The notes under the pieces: model-generated
What the model was told of the DNA's origin: nothing
What the model saw: only the letters and a program-made list of their open reading frames with translations
Database searches by the model: none
Shown here: positions 53,633-62,448 of the stretch, in pieces
Layout: every line of letters begins with the position of its first letter
Position numbering within the stretch: the stretch's first letter is position 1
Source of the DNA: JALYXV01 sp963733505
Lineage (GTDB): Bacteria > Actinomycetota > Acidimicrobiia > Acidimicrobiales > Palsa-688
Direction of reading: 5' to 3'
NCBI GenBank assembly: GCA_963733505.1
Contig: CAVTDW010000002.1
Coordinates: forward strand, 94,145-158,144
Length of the DNA: 64,000 nt
Position numbers and translations under genes: made by a program

Positions 53633-55138
53633 TCATCTGGGCGGCATGATCGCAACAGGTTCGGAAGCGAGCATGTGGTCGTCATGCACACCTCGAGCCG
53701 GACTAAGGATCGCCGCCGACGTCTCGGTTATTCGCTCCGCCATCGCGCGCTCGAACGTCGCGATTGGGTCGTCGTCGACCGCGATCACCAGTCCGGTCGA
53801 GGCGCGCACCGCGTCTGGGCCCGGCCGATTGCGTAGATACTGGGCCCCTCGTGCCTTGTGGGTGGCGCGGAAACTGTTCAAGTTACAGACACATTCGTTG
53901 AACTGTTCACGGAGGTCGTGGCTGCGGGACTCACGAATGAAGGCGCGGATGAGCGGACCCGTCAGATCGAGGTTCCGGAGGAACCGCCGGTGTGGCCTTG
54001 GCATGTATCGGCGGGCGGACCGTGCCAGCCTGTCCAAGGCCGAGTGGCCTCCTACTCCGAGGAAGGCATCGAGGGCCTGGATCGTCCCCAGCTGCATACC
54101 ACTCGGCCCGCCTTCAATCCGACCCGGTCTTCCTGCCTCGGCTGACCAGGCGAACGTCGGCTGGACCAACTCGAGCCATATCGACGGGTCCACCGTCCGG
54201 CTTCGGATATTCCGGCTGAAGGCGATTGTCATGCCCTTGATTGCGACCTGGAGCTGTTCCAGCGTGGCCAGAGCCTCATCGAGCCGGCCACCGGCGAAGG
54301 CTTCGACACCATCCACCAGGTGTCGAAGCACCGAGGCTCCCCGGGCCTCCAGCAATACGAACGAGACGGAAAATCGCTCAAGGTGGCGGTCGAAAGGCGG
54401 TAACAGCCAGTTCTGCGCGACGCGGACATTGTCGTCTGTGAGGTCCTCAGTGCGATAGGCGACGCCCCCGGGTCGATCGTTCATCGCCCAGTTGCAGAGG
54501 TGGAAGCTCCACATCGTCCCAACCCGAGGCTGACCGGAGCTCCTGGCTAGGGCAGACCACGGTTCTGCGATACCCGGGGGCAACGAGATCCGCTGCTCCT
54601 GGAACCGGGCGGGCGCGGGCGGCACACTGTTCCACCGATAGGTGTGGCCGAGCACGCTCAGCAAGGTCAACATCTTGTCGCGCTCGGGTTCGCTGAGCCC
54701 GCGGATGGCCTGGCGCACCGCGGGTTCGTATCGGGCGAATTCCCCTTCCAACCAACCGCGTACCCCGCCCTGTCCCTCTGGATACCGACCCGCGACCTCG
54801 GCACAGGCGGCGAGGTAGGGAGCGAATGCCGACGGAAGTTCATTGGGAGGCACCCGCGATGGTAGGAAGGCTCGCACATCGCCCAGATCCATCTCGTATG
54901 ACGCGCGGACGAGTCGGGCCACGAGGACTGGGTTGAGTGTCTGTAGGTGCCGGCCCGTCGAATCGGGCCGAAGGCTGTGGGGCTGGTGGACGACATCGGT
55001 GGTATCTGCCAGCTCGACCAGCTCCCCCTCTGCACCTACCCGGGTTCCTACCTGGAACCAGTTCCGACTTGGAAGGTTTGAACGTCGCGCGCCAGCCAAA
55101 TCACATGATCCGCGCCAGCCGTCGTATTCTGACACCAC
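53633..55138 (-). CDS. Indoleamine 2,3-dioxygenase-like heme protein
   Basis: A 501-residue protein whose C-terminal half matches the IDO/PrnB fold: SGMQLGTIQALDAFLGVGG, RRYMPRPHRRFLRNL and LREQFNECVCNLNSFRATHKARGAQYL. In IDO the His in the last segment is the proximal heme ligand, here near residue 427. The central part contains KGMTIAFSRNIRS. IDO opens the indole ring of tryptophan; PrnB-type relatives act in halogenated indole biosynthesis. The N-terminal 45 residues look unrelated and the start is uncertain. It is convergent with a LysR regulator. Confidence 0.65.
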   Translation of the reverse strand: MVSEYDGWRGSCDLAGARRSNLPSRNWFQVGTRVGAEGELVELADTTDVVHQPHSLRPDSTGRHLQTLNPVLVARLVRASYEMDLGDVRAFLPSRVPPNELPSAFAPYLAACAEVAGRYPEGQGGVRGWLEGEFARYEPAVRQAIRGLSEPERDKMLTLLSVLGHTYRWNSVPPAPARFQEQRISLPPGIAEPWSALARSSGQPRVGTMWSFHLCNWAMNDRPGGVAYRTEDLTDDNVRVAQNWLLPPFDRHLERFSVSFVLLEARGASVLRHLVDGVEAFAGGRLDEALATLEQLQVAIKGMTIAFSRNIRSRTVDPSIWLELVQPTFAWSAEAGRPGRIEGGPSGMQLGTIQALDAFLGVGGHSALDRLARSARRYMPRPHRRFLRNLDLTGPLIRAFIRESRSHDLREQFNECVCNLNSFRATHKARGAQYLRNRPGPDAVRASTGLVIAVDDDPIATFERAMAERITETSAAILSPARGVHDDHMLASEPVAIMPPR

Positions 55139-55499
55139 CAGGCACGCCAGCCCGAGCGCCTTTCGAATTACTTGCGTGGAATCTTTGGGAGGGCCGTCGA
55201 AAAGAGCCGGCCAACCTCGAGAAGCACCGGAATCTCGCTACTCGACGAACGTCCGGCGGCCTCCTTGAGGCGGCCCTTGTTTCCTGGCAGGAAATCCTCT
55301 CCCGAGGTCAGATTCTGTACACTTCGGGGCGATACGTCGGTTGGCCAAGGTCGCGGAGTTGGTAACGGAGTTGAGCGACGGCGTCGTAGCCGTGAAGGTG
55401 CCACTCGTCGCCCCGGCGGTGGTGGCGGGATCGGCGTAGGTGCCCGGGCGGCGGACGCGGTGACCCCGCGGTGGTGGCGGCGATGGTCACCGGCGCCTG
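55139..55499 (-). other. Gene-free stretch with a possible secreted-repeat remnant
   Basis: No intact gene is seen. The minus strand carries a short frame reading ADPATTAGATSGTFTA and TPSLNSVTNSATLANRR, typical of Thr/Ala-rich extracellular repeat proteins, ending without a start. It may be a decayed end of a secreted protein. Confidence 0.3.
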
Positions 55500-56045
55500 C
55501 TAACGGATGGGCCGGTACGTCGCAATCAGCGCGCCGCTACTGGTCGGTTGGGCTTCGACGAGTTGGAACTTCGTCAGGGCGGCGTCGTCGGCGAACAGCC
55601 GCCTGCGGCCGCCGCCGGCGACCACCGGGCTGATCATCAAGGTGAGCTCATCGAGTAGTTCTTGATCGATGAGCGATCGAACCAGCGACGGGCTGCCGGC
55701 AACACCGATCGTCCCGCCGTCCTGCTGGCGCAGCTCCTTCACGAAGTCGGCCACCGGGCCCTTGATCAGCGTGCTGTTCGACCACTGGTCGACGGAGTCG
55801 AGGGTGCCGGAGGCGATGTACTTCGGCGTGCTGTTTATCCAGCTGGCGAACGGTTCGTCGGTCGACGTCGGCCAGTACCCGGCCCATTCCGTGAACGTCA
55901 CCCGGCCGAGCAGTACGGCGTCCTGCTCTTCGAGCAGGCGGGACAGGGCCGCGCCCATCTCCTCGTCGAAGCTGGGCTGCCACTCGTTGGGCGCCTCGAC
56001 GACACCGTCGATCGAACTGAAGAGCCCTGCGTACACCTTGCGCAT
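55500..56045 (-). CDS. Dihydrofolate reductase-family (RibD C-terminal-like) reductase
   Basis: A 181-residue RibD_C/DHFR-like protein. It opens MRKVYAGLFSSIDGVVEAPN and continues with LLGRVTFTEWAGYWP, KYIASGTLDSVDQWSNSTLI, GGTIGVAGSPSLVRSLI and LTLMISPVVAGGG. These reduce NADPH-dependent pterin- or flavin-type substrates; the exact one is unknown. The ATG at 56045 has AAGGAGA 9 bases upstream. Confidence 0.82.
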   Translation of the reverse strand: MRKVYAGLFSSIDGVVEAPNEWQPSFDEEMGAALSRLLEEQDAVLLGRVTFTEWAGYWPTSTDEPFASWINSTPKYIASGTLDSVDQWSNSTLIKGPVADFVKELRQQDGGTIGVAGSPSLVRSLIDQELLDELTLMISPVVAGGGRRRLFADDAALTKFQLVEAQPTSSGALIATYRPIR

Positions 56046-56255
56046 GTTGATCCTCTCCTTGGCGGTGGGCTTGGCACGACACCAGGCCCTCAGCATCAGT
56101 GCCGAACGACCGTCGCCAGAATCGACCGGCAGACCGAAAATACTTGCCAACGGAACCGGCCGGCGGATGTACGCCCTTTGTGCCTCCCGCGGCGAGCGAC
56201 CCCCTCACCGGATCGTTCCGGTTCGCGTCGTCCACCGGCCCGACCCCGGGTGTTC

Positions 56256-56504
56256 TCAGGACGATTCGTGACCCACGACGCCATCGAGCCATTTCTTCAC
56301 CGTCGTACAGACGTCATTGGTTCGGGCCAGCGTCACGCGGTTCTCGAAGCCCGCCGACATGTCGTCGACAATGCGCACCTCCACGCGGAGGGGCTCGGAA
56401 GATCCCTCTTCGATCCACGCTCGCATGATCAAGAGTCCGGTACGGTCGATTCCGCTGACTGGGCTCGCAGGTCGTTGGCGGTTGTGGCTCGTTGAGTCGC
56501 TCAT
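56256..56504 (-). CDS. Small protein of unknown function near a SARP-like gene
   Basis: An 82-residue protein from the ATG at 56504. The core reads GLLIMRAWIEEGSSEPLRVEVRIVDD and ENRVTLARTNDVCTTVKKWLDGVV. I do not recognise a named domain. The position directly downstream of a BTAD regulator gene is common for such small proteins. No motif gives a function. Confidence 0.5.
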   Translation of the reverse strand: MSDSTSHNRQRPASPVSGIDRTGLLIMRAWIEEGSSEPLRVEVRIVDDMSAGFENRVTLARTNDVCTTVKKWLDGVVGHESS

Positions 56505-56585
56505 GTTTCAGGGCCGATCGAGGAGTGAACTCAGGCTGAGTCGATATCCCAATGCCACCGTAAACCTGGCGCCGTGACCAAATCG

Positions 56586-57296
56586 TTACCGCTGCGGGAG
56601 ATCGGACAGCAGAGCTCGCAGTCGAGCGGTCGGCTCGATGCCGAGCTCGGCACGCAACAGCACGCGGTAGCGCTCGAACTCCCCCATGGCGTCGGGACGG
56701 TTGCCCTCGGCCATGTGCACCCGGATGAGCGCCGCCCGAGCAGTCTCACGCAGGGGCTCGGCCCGTACTGCCGCCAATGCCGCTTCGGCTGCCTCCGCGA
56801 AGCGGTCGGCGGCAGTCAACCGGGCGGCCACGGCTTCGAGGGCATGCATGCGGAGTTGACGCCAGTCCTCGGCCGCAATCACGGCCCAGTCTTCGTACCA
56901 GCCCGGTAGCAGATCATCCGAGAGAGCCGAAACGGCAGGTGTGGCGATGTCGCCGTCAAGGGGCAGGGCGTCGCGGTCGATGAGCCGACGCGCCAAGGCC
57001 TGGGAGTTATGGACGTCTACCACGACGCCCTCGTCGAGGCTGAGGTCGTGCGCGGTCACCTTTAGGGCTTGGCGAGCCGGACCGCCCAGACGCGACACGG
57101 CTGATCGAAGGCTGGCACCGGCGTGCTCGTCGGACGACTCCGGCCAGAGTGTCCCCGCCACCTGGTTACGGGTGAGCAACCGGTCGCGCACGGCGAGGAA
57201 GGCGAGCAGCCGCTGCGAGTTGGCGGAGATACCGAGGAGCGCATGATCCCCGACCGAGAGGACGAAACCTCCAAGAAGTTCCAGTCTCTGATCCAA
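56586..57296 (-). CDS. SARP-like regulator with BTAD domain
   Basis: A 236-residue regulator. The N-terminal wHTH (LELLGGFVLSVGDHALLGISANSQRLLAFLAVRDRLLTRNQVAGTLWPE) and the BTAD domain (AAEAALAAVRAEPLRETARAALIRVHMAEGNRPDAMGEFERYRVLLRAELGIEP) are complete. Such proteins activate antibiotic or stress clusters. No biosynthetic cluster is in view. The start is a TTG at 57296. Confidence 0.85.
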   Translation of the reverse strand: MDQRLELLGGFVLSVGDHALLGISANSQRLLAFLAVRDRLLTRNQVAGTLWPESSDEHAGASLRSAVSRLGGPARQALKVTAHDLSLDEGVVVDVHNSQALARRLIDRDALPLDGDIATPAVSALSDDLLPGWYEDWAVIAAEDWRQLRMHALEAVAARLTAADRFAEAAEAALAAVRAEPLRETARAALIRVHMAEGNRPDAMGEFERYRVLLRAELGIEPTARLRALLSDLPQR

Positions 57297-58692
57297 GAGT
57301 CAATATTCTACACCTCCGACTATCCCATATCTGTTGCGTACACAAGCAAACGCCTAGGTTCCAAAGGTGCGCGTAACTACCTAGAGCTCCACGAGAAGCT
57401 CTGATTTCCCGGTCGATTGTCACGCCAGCCGGTGGCTGTCGACTCGTGGATCTGCCTCGTCGACTTCACTGCATTCGGCGCAGTATTCAAGGGCGTGGGC
57501 CGCGACGGCTGAAGGGGCGTAGAACGGCGTCTGGCACCAGTTGGACGTCCGGCGCCATCGAACTACCTGACCTCTCGCTCGCTGTGGACCTTCTTGGTGC
57601 CGGTTGGAATTCCCTCGATGAGGGTTTCGCCCGACCGAATCCGGCGACAGCACTCGAGCGTGATCCGGGCGTGGCGCAGTTGATCAGATACGGCCGGAGC
57701 TCAGTCTGCACGCCCTCAAAGCCTTCGGCGGGAGCATGTGCTCGATCTAATGACGACCCGATCTGAAGATCCCGCTCGGTAAGGCTGCTATTGATACTTG
57801 CATTACCTCACACTGCCTGAATTCCGGACACCCGTAGCAATAGCGAGGGTGCTTCGGCGGGGCACGAGCGCGCTCGGGCCCAGCCTTGTGAGGACCAATA
57901 TCCGGTAGTACCCTCGACCACAGGCTCGTCGAGAGCCGCCGGTTACACAGTCAGCCGAATGGGTCGGACGTGCCTCGCCCCGGTACTTCCGCCTCGATCG
58001 AGCAATTGTGGAGAAGGTGGCTATGCGACCGAAGCGACGTTCCGGCGGGACCGAGCAGCTACGACACCTCTTTTTGGTGCCTTCGGCGGAGCAGCCTCGG
58101 CGCTCCCCCGACGAGATTGGCCAGGCTGACGAGTCGGGGCTGGGGTCACGGGTATCGATGACCGGGGGTCGCGGCGAGGAGTACGTCGTCGAGTGGGGAC
58201 CGGCGACCGGGCCCGCGGATCAGCGCGCTGAGATGTCGTCCACCCGTAGTGCCAGTCGCAACTGCCACCCCGCCGGATCCAACCTTCGTCCGGCGACCCA
58301 CCCCGGAAAAATCGCCTAGTCCGTACCCACTGGAGTCGCCGACCAAAGTCGGCAGCCTCGGCGCCGAGCACCCGCGCGACCCACCGCCAAAGTGTTGCTA
58401 CGATGTTAAATCCTCCGCGGCAGGCGGTATTTCCCTGCTGTCTGATAGACGCTTCTCGTAGCATGTAAGCGCTTTGAAGTAGCTGGATGTGTCGCCCCGG
58501 TTCTTGGGCCAGCTCCAGATTTGGAACGAACCTCGTTGCTGCCCTAGACCCCGGCAGTGTCACTCGGACACGCGAAAAGGGGACAACGTTGCGCATCGGG
58601 ATGTGGCGGAGGTTGGATTCTCCCGCGGGCGCTCGTGCGCGACGACGACTCCCGAATGACCCCCCCGGATCGATCGGAACGGCGGCATTGCA
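57297..58692. other. Gene-poor stretch of 1.4 kb
   Basis: No gene here can be supported with confidence. Weak candidates are a minus-strand frame at 57420-57653 (a Cys-rich segment YCAECSEVDEADPRVDSH) and a plus-strand frame at 58023-58319 with a GAGAAGG ribosome-binding site (MRPKRRSGGTEQLRHLFLVP). Neither matches a family. Local base composition is less extreme than in the flanking genes. Confidence 0.5.
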
Positions 58693-59073
58693 ATGAGTCC
58701 CGACGAATCGAAGACACCACGCATGCGAGAACGCGTCTCCAGCGGCCGGGCGGCGATCGACAAGCGCGTCGCGTTGGACATGATGTCGGAGCTGGCGGCC
58801 GACGCCGATGGCAACCCATGGCGTGATCGAGCCGCATGTCAATCGGTCAGCGCCGACCTGTTCTTTCCTATCGGTCGCACCGGCGATGCCGTCGAACATA
58901 TCGAAGCCGCCAAGGCCGTCTGCCGGACGTGCCCGGTGCGGGAGGCCTGTCTTCGATTCGCGATCGAGACGAACCAGGAAGCCGGCATCTGGGGCGGGAC
59001 GTCGGAGGAGGAGCGTGACCGGATCCGCCGGGCGTGGCTCGCCCGGCGCCGGCGTCAACGGGTGACGGCCTGA
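58693..59073 (+). CDS. WhiB-family regulator
   Basis: A 126-residue WhiB-like iron-sulfur protein. Four cysteines (C49, C77, C80, C86) in ACQ ... CRTCPVREAC bind a 4Fe-4S cluster. GIWGGTSEEERDRIRR is the characteristic turn and basic tail. These proteins are actinobacterial regulators that respond to redox signals. The ATG at 58693 begins a 40-residue N-terminal extension before the first cysteine. It is convergent with the Rpf-like gene. Confidence 0.92.
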   Translation: MSPDESKTPRMRERVSSGRAAIDKRVALDMMSELAADADGNPWRDRAACQSVSADLFFPIGRTGDAVEHIEAAKAVCRTCPVREACLRFAIETNQEAGIWGGTSEEERDRIRRAWLARRRRQRVTA

Positions 59074-59191
59074 GTTCCTCCACCCGAGCGGAGACCAGGG
59101 TGCCCGCCGAACCCTGACCTCCTGACCCCGCCGAACCCTGACCCCCTGATCTCCCACTCGATCGCCGAACACGGCGAGGGACAGGCCGGCA

Positions 59192-59209
59192 CCGCCCAAC
59201 ACGGGGCGG
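59192..59209. terminator. Hairpin between convergent genes, candidate bidirectional terminator
   Basis: CCGCCC (59192-59197) pairs with GGGCGG (59204-59209) around a short AACAC loop. A second dyad GCCGAACACGGC lies just upstream. No U-tract follows, so it is a weak candidate. It stands between whiB and the Rpf-like gene. Confidence 0.35.
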
Positions 59210-59281
59210 CACCAACCTGTCCCGCTTGTCCGCAGTTGCGCTCGGGCGTGGTCGCGACCTCCCGCCGACCGTTGCCGAGCG

Positions 59282-59893
59282 CTACACGCCGCACAGGGAG
59301 TGGGTGGACCACTGTCCCCATCCCGAGCGCTGCTGCAGCCGTTGGGCCATTGCGTCCTGCACGGCCGGCGCTGCCTGACTCGGCAACCCGCTGCCTCCGA
59401 TTCCCAACCAGGTCCTCTCGGAAAACTGGTAGGCACCGTAATAGCCATTGCCGGTATTTGTGGCGTAATTGCCGCCTGATTCCTTTTGGCGGATACAGGC
59501 CCACACACCACCCGGCGACCTGGTATTGGCTCCAATAGCCGGCGATGTGCGCGGGCGGACTGCTGCCACTGCCGCCGGTCGGACCGGTAGAGGGACCGCA
59601 ACCGGAGCCGCCATAGCGACCGCCGCTGCTGGAACCACTGGTGGCGGCGCCGGTGCCGCAGGGGGAGAAACAATAACTGCCGGCGCCACGAAATCAATCA
59701 GGGCTACCTGCGGGAGCAGTACCGGTGAACGCTCCCGGAATGCTGAACGGATTACTCGAATCGGGGTCCGCGAATTGCCCGGGCCCGTGTGTGTAACAGA
59801 TACCGCGGCCAAACTGGCGCTTGGCGCGACGAAGGCGGCACAGATGCCGCCCACGGTGACTGCAGAAAAGACAAGCCGTGCTCGTCCTCGCAT
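59282..59893 (-). CDS. Rpf-like transglycosylase, secreted
   Basis: A 203-residue protein. It has a signal peptide (VFSAVTVGGICAAFVAPSASLA), an Ala/Pro/Val-rich linker (residues 70-125), then the transglycosylase-like domain WACIRQKESGGNYATNTGNGYYGAYQFSERTW (catalytic Glu in QKESGG). Related Rpf proteins degrade peptidoglycan for resuscitation or growth. The C-terminus retains GWGQWSTHSLCGV. The domain is near the end of the protein, and the linker is unusually long. Confidence 0.82.
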   Translation of the reverse strand: MRGRARLVFSAVTVGGICAAFVAPSASLAAVSVTHTGPGNSRTPIRVIRSAFRERSPVLLPQVALIDFVAPAVIVSPPAAPAPPPVVPAAAVAMAAPVAVPLPVRPAAVAAVRPRTSPAIGANTRSPGGVWACIRQKESGGNYATNTGNGYYGAYQFSERTWLGIGGSGLPSQAAPAVQDAMAQRLQQRSGWGQWSTHSLCGV

Positions 59894-59975
59894 GTCGACT
59901 CCTCGGGTCGTGCGCCCATTCGGGCGTCGTGCTCTGGTGGTGTCTCGAGCGAGCGAAGCCGTGCTAAATGCACAG

Positions 59976-60050
59976 AACGCTCAGCGATGTGGGTCGATGG
60001 CTCTCCTTTCGCGGCTGATAACGGGGCAACCATACCCCGAGATGAGCGTT
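59976..60050 (-). promoter_or_regulatory. Candidate structured leader of the Rpf-like gene
   Basis: On the minus strand an 8-bp perfect stem (AACGCTCA pairing with TGAGCGTT, 60043-60050 and 59976-59983) closes about 75 nt, with an inner CGGGG/CCCCG hairpin. It ends about 80 bases upstream of the gene. I could not match it to a known riboswitch, including the c-di-AMP class seen upstream of some rpf genes. Confidence 0.3.
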
Positions 60051-60091
60051 ATTCGGCGCCAGCGCCCGTAAAAGGCCGAATGTCCTGCGTG

Positions 60092-60646
60092 TTACCCGAG
60101 CGGAAACGCGCTCGACCCCAGCCATTCCTTGCTTGGAATGCCGCATTCGGGACATTGAATGTCTACGAATTTCGCCAGCGCGACCAGGTCCTCCGTCGTC
60201 GGTAGAACCGCCTGGTGATCGGCCGTCACTTCGACCGATTCGACGGCATAGACCGCACCCCACCGGTCGGCCTGAACGACGAGGGCTTGACTCTCGTCGA
60301 CGCCGAGTCGAGCGCGGACCGCGTCGGCCTCGTCGGCCAGCATCACGACGCCCGGCGACTCGCCCGCCCCGCCGAGCCCCGCGGTATCGCCGCCGCCCGC
60401 GATGACCATGGGCCGGGTGGCCCAGTCCCGGAGACCATCGGCCGCGACGCCGAGCAGGGCTACGTAGTCGGCGCAGCCCTGACAGGTGCCCTGATGCGGC
60501 ACGAACACAACTGAGGCCATTGGGCCTTGGCTCCACGAAACCATTCCCCGTGCCCCACTGCGGGGGAGCGACATGGCCGGCAGGCTCTCGCCCACGGCGA
60601 TGAGTCGGCGCCGGCGCGGGGAGGCGGTGTCCATCGCGGAGGTCAT
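60092..60646 (-). CDS. Thioredoxin-like (redoxin) protein with a C-terminal CPEC motif
   Basis: A 184-residue protein that looks like an AhpC/redoxin fold: SVVFVPHQGTCQGCADYVALLG (C-x-x-C near residue 54) and SQALVVQADRWGAVYAVE. A second cysteine pair (IQCPECG, near residue 165) is not typical. It could be a thiol redox protein, but the catalytic arrangement is uncertain. The ATG at 60646 is the start. Confidence 0.5.
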   Translation of the reverse strand: MTSAMDTASPRRRRLIAVGESLPAMSLPRSGARGMVSWSQGPMASVVFVPHQGTCQGCADYVALLGVAADGLRDWATRPMVIAGGGDTAGLGGAGESPGVVMLADEADAVRARLGVDESQALVVQADRWGAVYAVESVEVTADHQAVLPTTEDLVALAKFVDIQCPECGIPSKEWLGSSAFPLG

Positions 60647-60662
60647 ACTTCAGCCTAGATCG

Positions 60663-60962
60663 CTACGCCGCTGTCCCCGTCGCGTCGATCTGAACCCCTC
60701 GCCAGAACGCCACCCGGCCGGCCACGTGCTCGGCACCGGCCATGGGTTCTGGGTAGTACCAGGCCGCGTCGGGGTTGGTCTCACCGTCGACCACCACGTC
60801 GTAGTAGCTGGCCGTGCCCTTCCAGGAGCAGACCGTGTGGGTCTCGCTCTCGTGGAGGTACCCCTCCGCGACGTCACCCAGAGGAAAATAGTGGTTGCCC
60901 TCGACCTGGACAGTTCTGTCACTCTCGGCGATCGTGGCGCCGTTCCAAATGGCTCGCATCAT
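60663..60962 (-). CDS. DUF427 domain protein
   Basis: A 99-residue DUF427 protein from the ATG at 60962. Family features: RAIWNGATIAESDRTVQVEGNHYFP, THTVCSWKGTASYYDVVVDG and NPDAAWYYPEP. The fold is a small beta barrel; biological role unknown. It lies 16 bases upstream of the redoxin-like gene. Confidence 0.85.
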   Translation of the reverse strand: MMRAIWNGATIAESDRTVQVEGNHYFPLGDVAEGYLHESETHTVCSWKGTASYYDVVVDGETNPDAAWYYPEPMAGAEHVAGRVAFWRGVQIDATGTAA

Positions 60963-61103
60963 GGATGGGACAACGCGATGCCGTCGCCAGTCATTCCGAA
61001 GGGACGGTCTGGGAAAATGCCCCGCCGGTCGCGCGCATGCGATGGCGGGGGAGCAGTCCACCGCGCCGCGAGCCCGAACGCCGCCCGGGGTACGCTCGCA
61101 AAC

Positions 61104-61505
61104 ATGAGCGTGTCAGTGGAGCTGGCGAGCCTGCGTGAGGAGATCGACCGTCATGGCTCGGTGGCCTTTTTCCTCACGGTCGGATCAGACGGGCGCCCCC
61201 ACAGCGTGCAGCTCGGCGTCGACTGGGCCGAGCCCGGTTGGTTGGTCGTCCATCCAGGCAACAGCACGGTCGCCAACGCAGTGGCGCGGCCCCTGGTCAG
61301 CCTGCTGTGGCCGCCGACGGAGCCGGGAGGCTACAGCCTTATCGTGGACGCGACCGTTACCGAAGCGTCGGGAACGGGCACCGGCGACAACGCCGTCTCG
61401 GTTCAGCCGACCAAGGCGGTGCTACACCGACCGGCCAAGTCCGACCATCCCGGCGCGGTGGCGCACGGTTCGGACTGCGTCCGGGTGTTCTCAGAAAGGT
61501 CCTGA
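61104..61505 (+). CDS. PPOX-type pyridoxamine 5'-phosphate oxidase-like protein
   Basis: A 133-residue split-barrel protein: SVAFFLTVGSDGRPHSVQLGVDW, PLVSLLWPPTEPGGYSLIVDATV and TKAVLHRP. It resembles small flavin- or F420-binding PPOX proteins found in actinobacteria. The cofactor cannot be read from the sequence. It is divergent from the DUF427 gene. Confidence 0.7.
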   Translation: MSVSVELASLREEIDRHGSVAFFLTVGSDGRPHSVQLGVDWAEPGWLVVHPGNSTVANAVARPLVSLLWPPTEPGGYSLIVDATVTEASGTGTGDNAVSVQPTKAVLHRPAKSDHPGAVAHGSDCVRVFSERS

Positions 61506-61524
61506 CGACCCGGTCACGCTGGTC

Positions 61525-62448
61525 CTAGTCGAGGGCGAGGGCCTGGGCTCCCGCCAGCACATCGGCTGCCAGAGCCTCGTCACCGGTGACGACGGCATCA
61601 ATGGCGTCCGGTGACATCCGGTTGGCGACCATCCGGCAGAACGAAACGGCGTCTGCGATGATCCGAACGTCTGTCTCCCCGGGGATCCCGCGGTCCAGTG
61701 ACGCCTGCCAGGTCCCGCCCCCCGGGCCCGTCAACACGATCCGCGCGGTCCGATTCGGCTTGGGCCGGTCGATCATCGCCAGGCCGGCGGGCAGCGCCGA
61801 TACCGCGATCTCGGTCATCAGTCGCAGTCGAGCGGAATCGGGAGCGGCCAAGGGGCGGGCGGTGGCCCGGCGGATGTCCTCCTCGTGGGTCCAAGTCTCG
61901 AAGGACCGGATCACCAGCATGCGTTCCACGGTGGTCGTGAAGTGGTGCATGGTGATCAGTCGTTCGAGGCCCTCGCGGTCCAAAACCGAGGCGTGGGCGA
62001 CGGTCCTCGCCGACAAATCGAGCCATTCGGCGTGGGTGTCGGACGTGGGCCGTCCCGCTTGGGCGCGGGCGTCGGCTTGCGTGGACTCCACGTGGTCGGC
62101 GTCGGTCACCATGTCCGGTCCGATGCCGAGGGCGGCGTGGAGTTGGCGCTCGACGCCGATCAGGTGGCCCACCAAGCCCTGTATGTCGAGGTCGCGCAGG
62201 ACGAAGGTGTGCCACTCGGCTTCGGACAGCTCCGACAGGACGGAGTCGAACGACTCCATGGTCCGCCGATAGCCCTCGACCGGAGTGATCGCTGACTCCG
62301 TCCCTGCGGCCAGCCCGGGCGGGCGGGCCGTCTCGGCGGCCTGGATGACGCGCGGACGCAGCGCAACGGGTGGCTTGTGGGCATCAGCCTCCGCCAGCGC
62401 GTAGCGCAACTCCTCGAGGGGTCGGCCGGGTGGGCTTTGCGATGTCAT
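61525..62448 (-). CDS. Mycothiol-dependent-isomerase-fold (MDMPI/DinB-like) protein
   Basis: A 307-residue protein with an N-terminal stretch (residues 1-65) and an MDMPI N-terminal domain (MESFDSVLSELSEAEWHTFVLRDLDIQGLVGHLIGVERQLHAAL). Later RSFETWTHEEDIRRATARPL supplies metal-ligand-type His. The ATG at 62448 overlaps the upstream sigma gene's stop by 4 bases (ATGA), so the two are coupled. The N-terminal stretch could be an anti-sigma-like segment, but no zinc motif is seen. Relatives use mycothiol; that role here is inference. Confidence 0.72.
   Translation of the reverse strand: MTSQSPPGRPLEELRYALAEADAHKPPVALRPRVIQAAETARPPGLAAGTESAITPVEGYRRTMESFDSVLSELSEAEWHTFVLRDLDIQGLVGHLIGVERQLHAALGIGPDMVTDADHVESTQADARAQAGRPTSDTHAEWLDLSARTVAHASVLDREGLERLITMHHFTTTVERMLVIRSFETWTHEEDIRRATARPLAAPDSARLRLMTEIAVSALPAGLAMIDRPKPNRTARIVLTGPGGGTWQASLDRGIPGETDVRIIADAVSFCRMVANRMSPDAIDAVVTGDEALAADVLAGAQALALD

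Noticed and set aside
58021..59697. Long minus-strand frame covering whiB and the gene-poor stretch
   Set aside because: It is Arg-rich, antisense to whiB and the Rpf-like region, and has no domain.
59894..60091. c-di-AMP (ydaO) riboswitch before the Rpf-like gene
   Set aside because: Conserved ydaO blocks were not found by eye, so only a generic structured leader is suggested.
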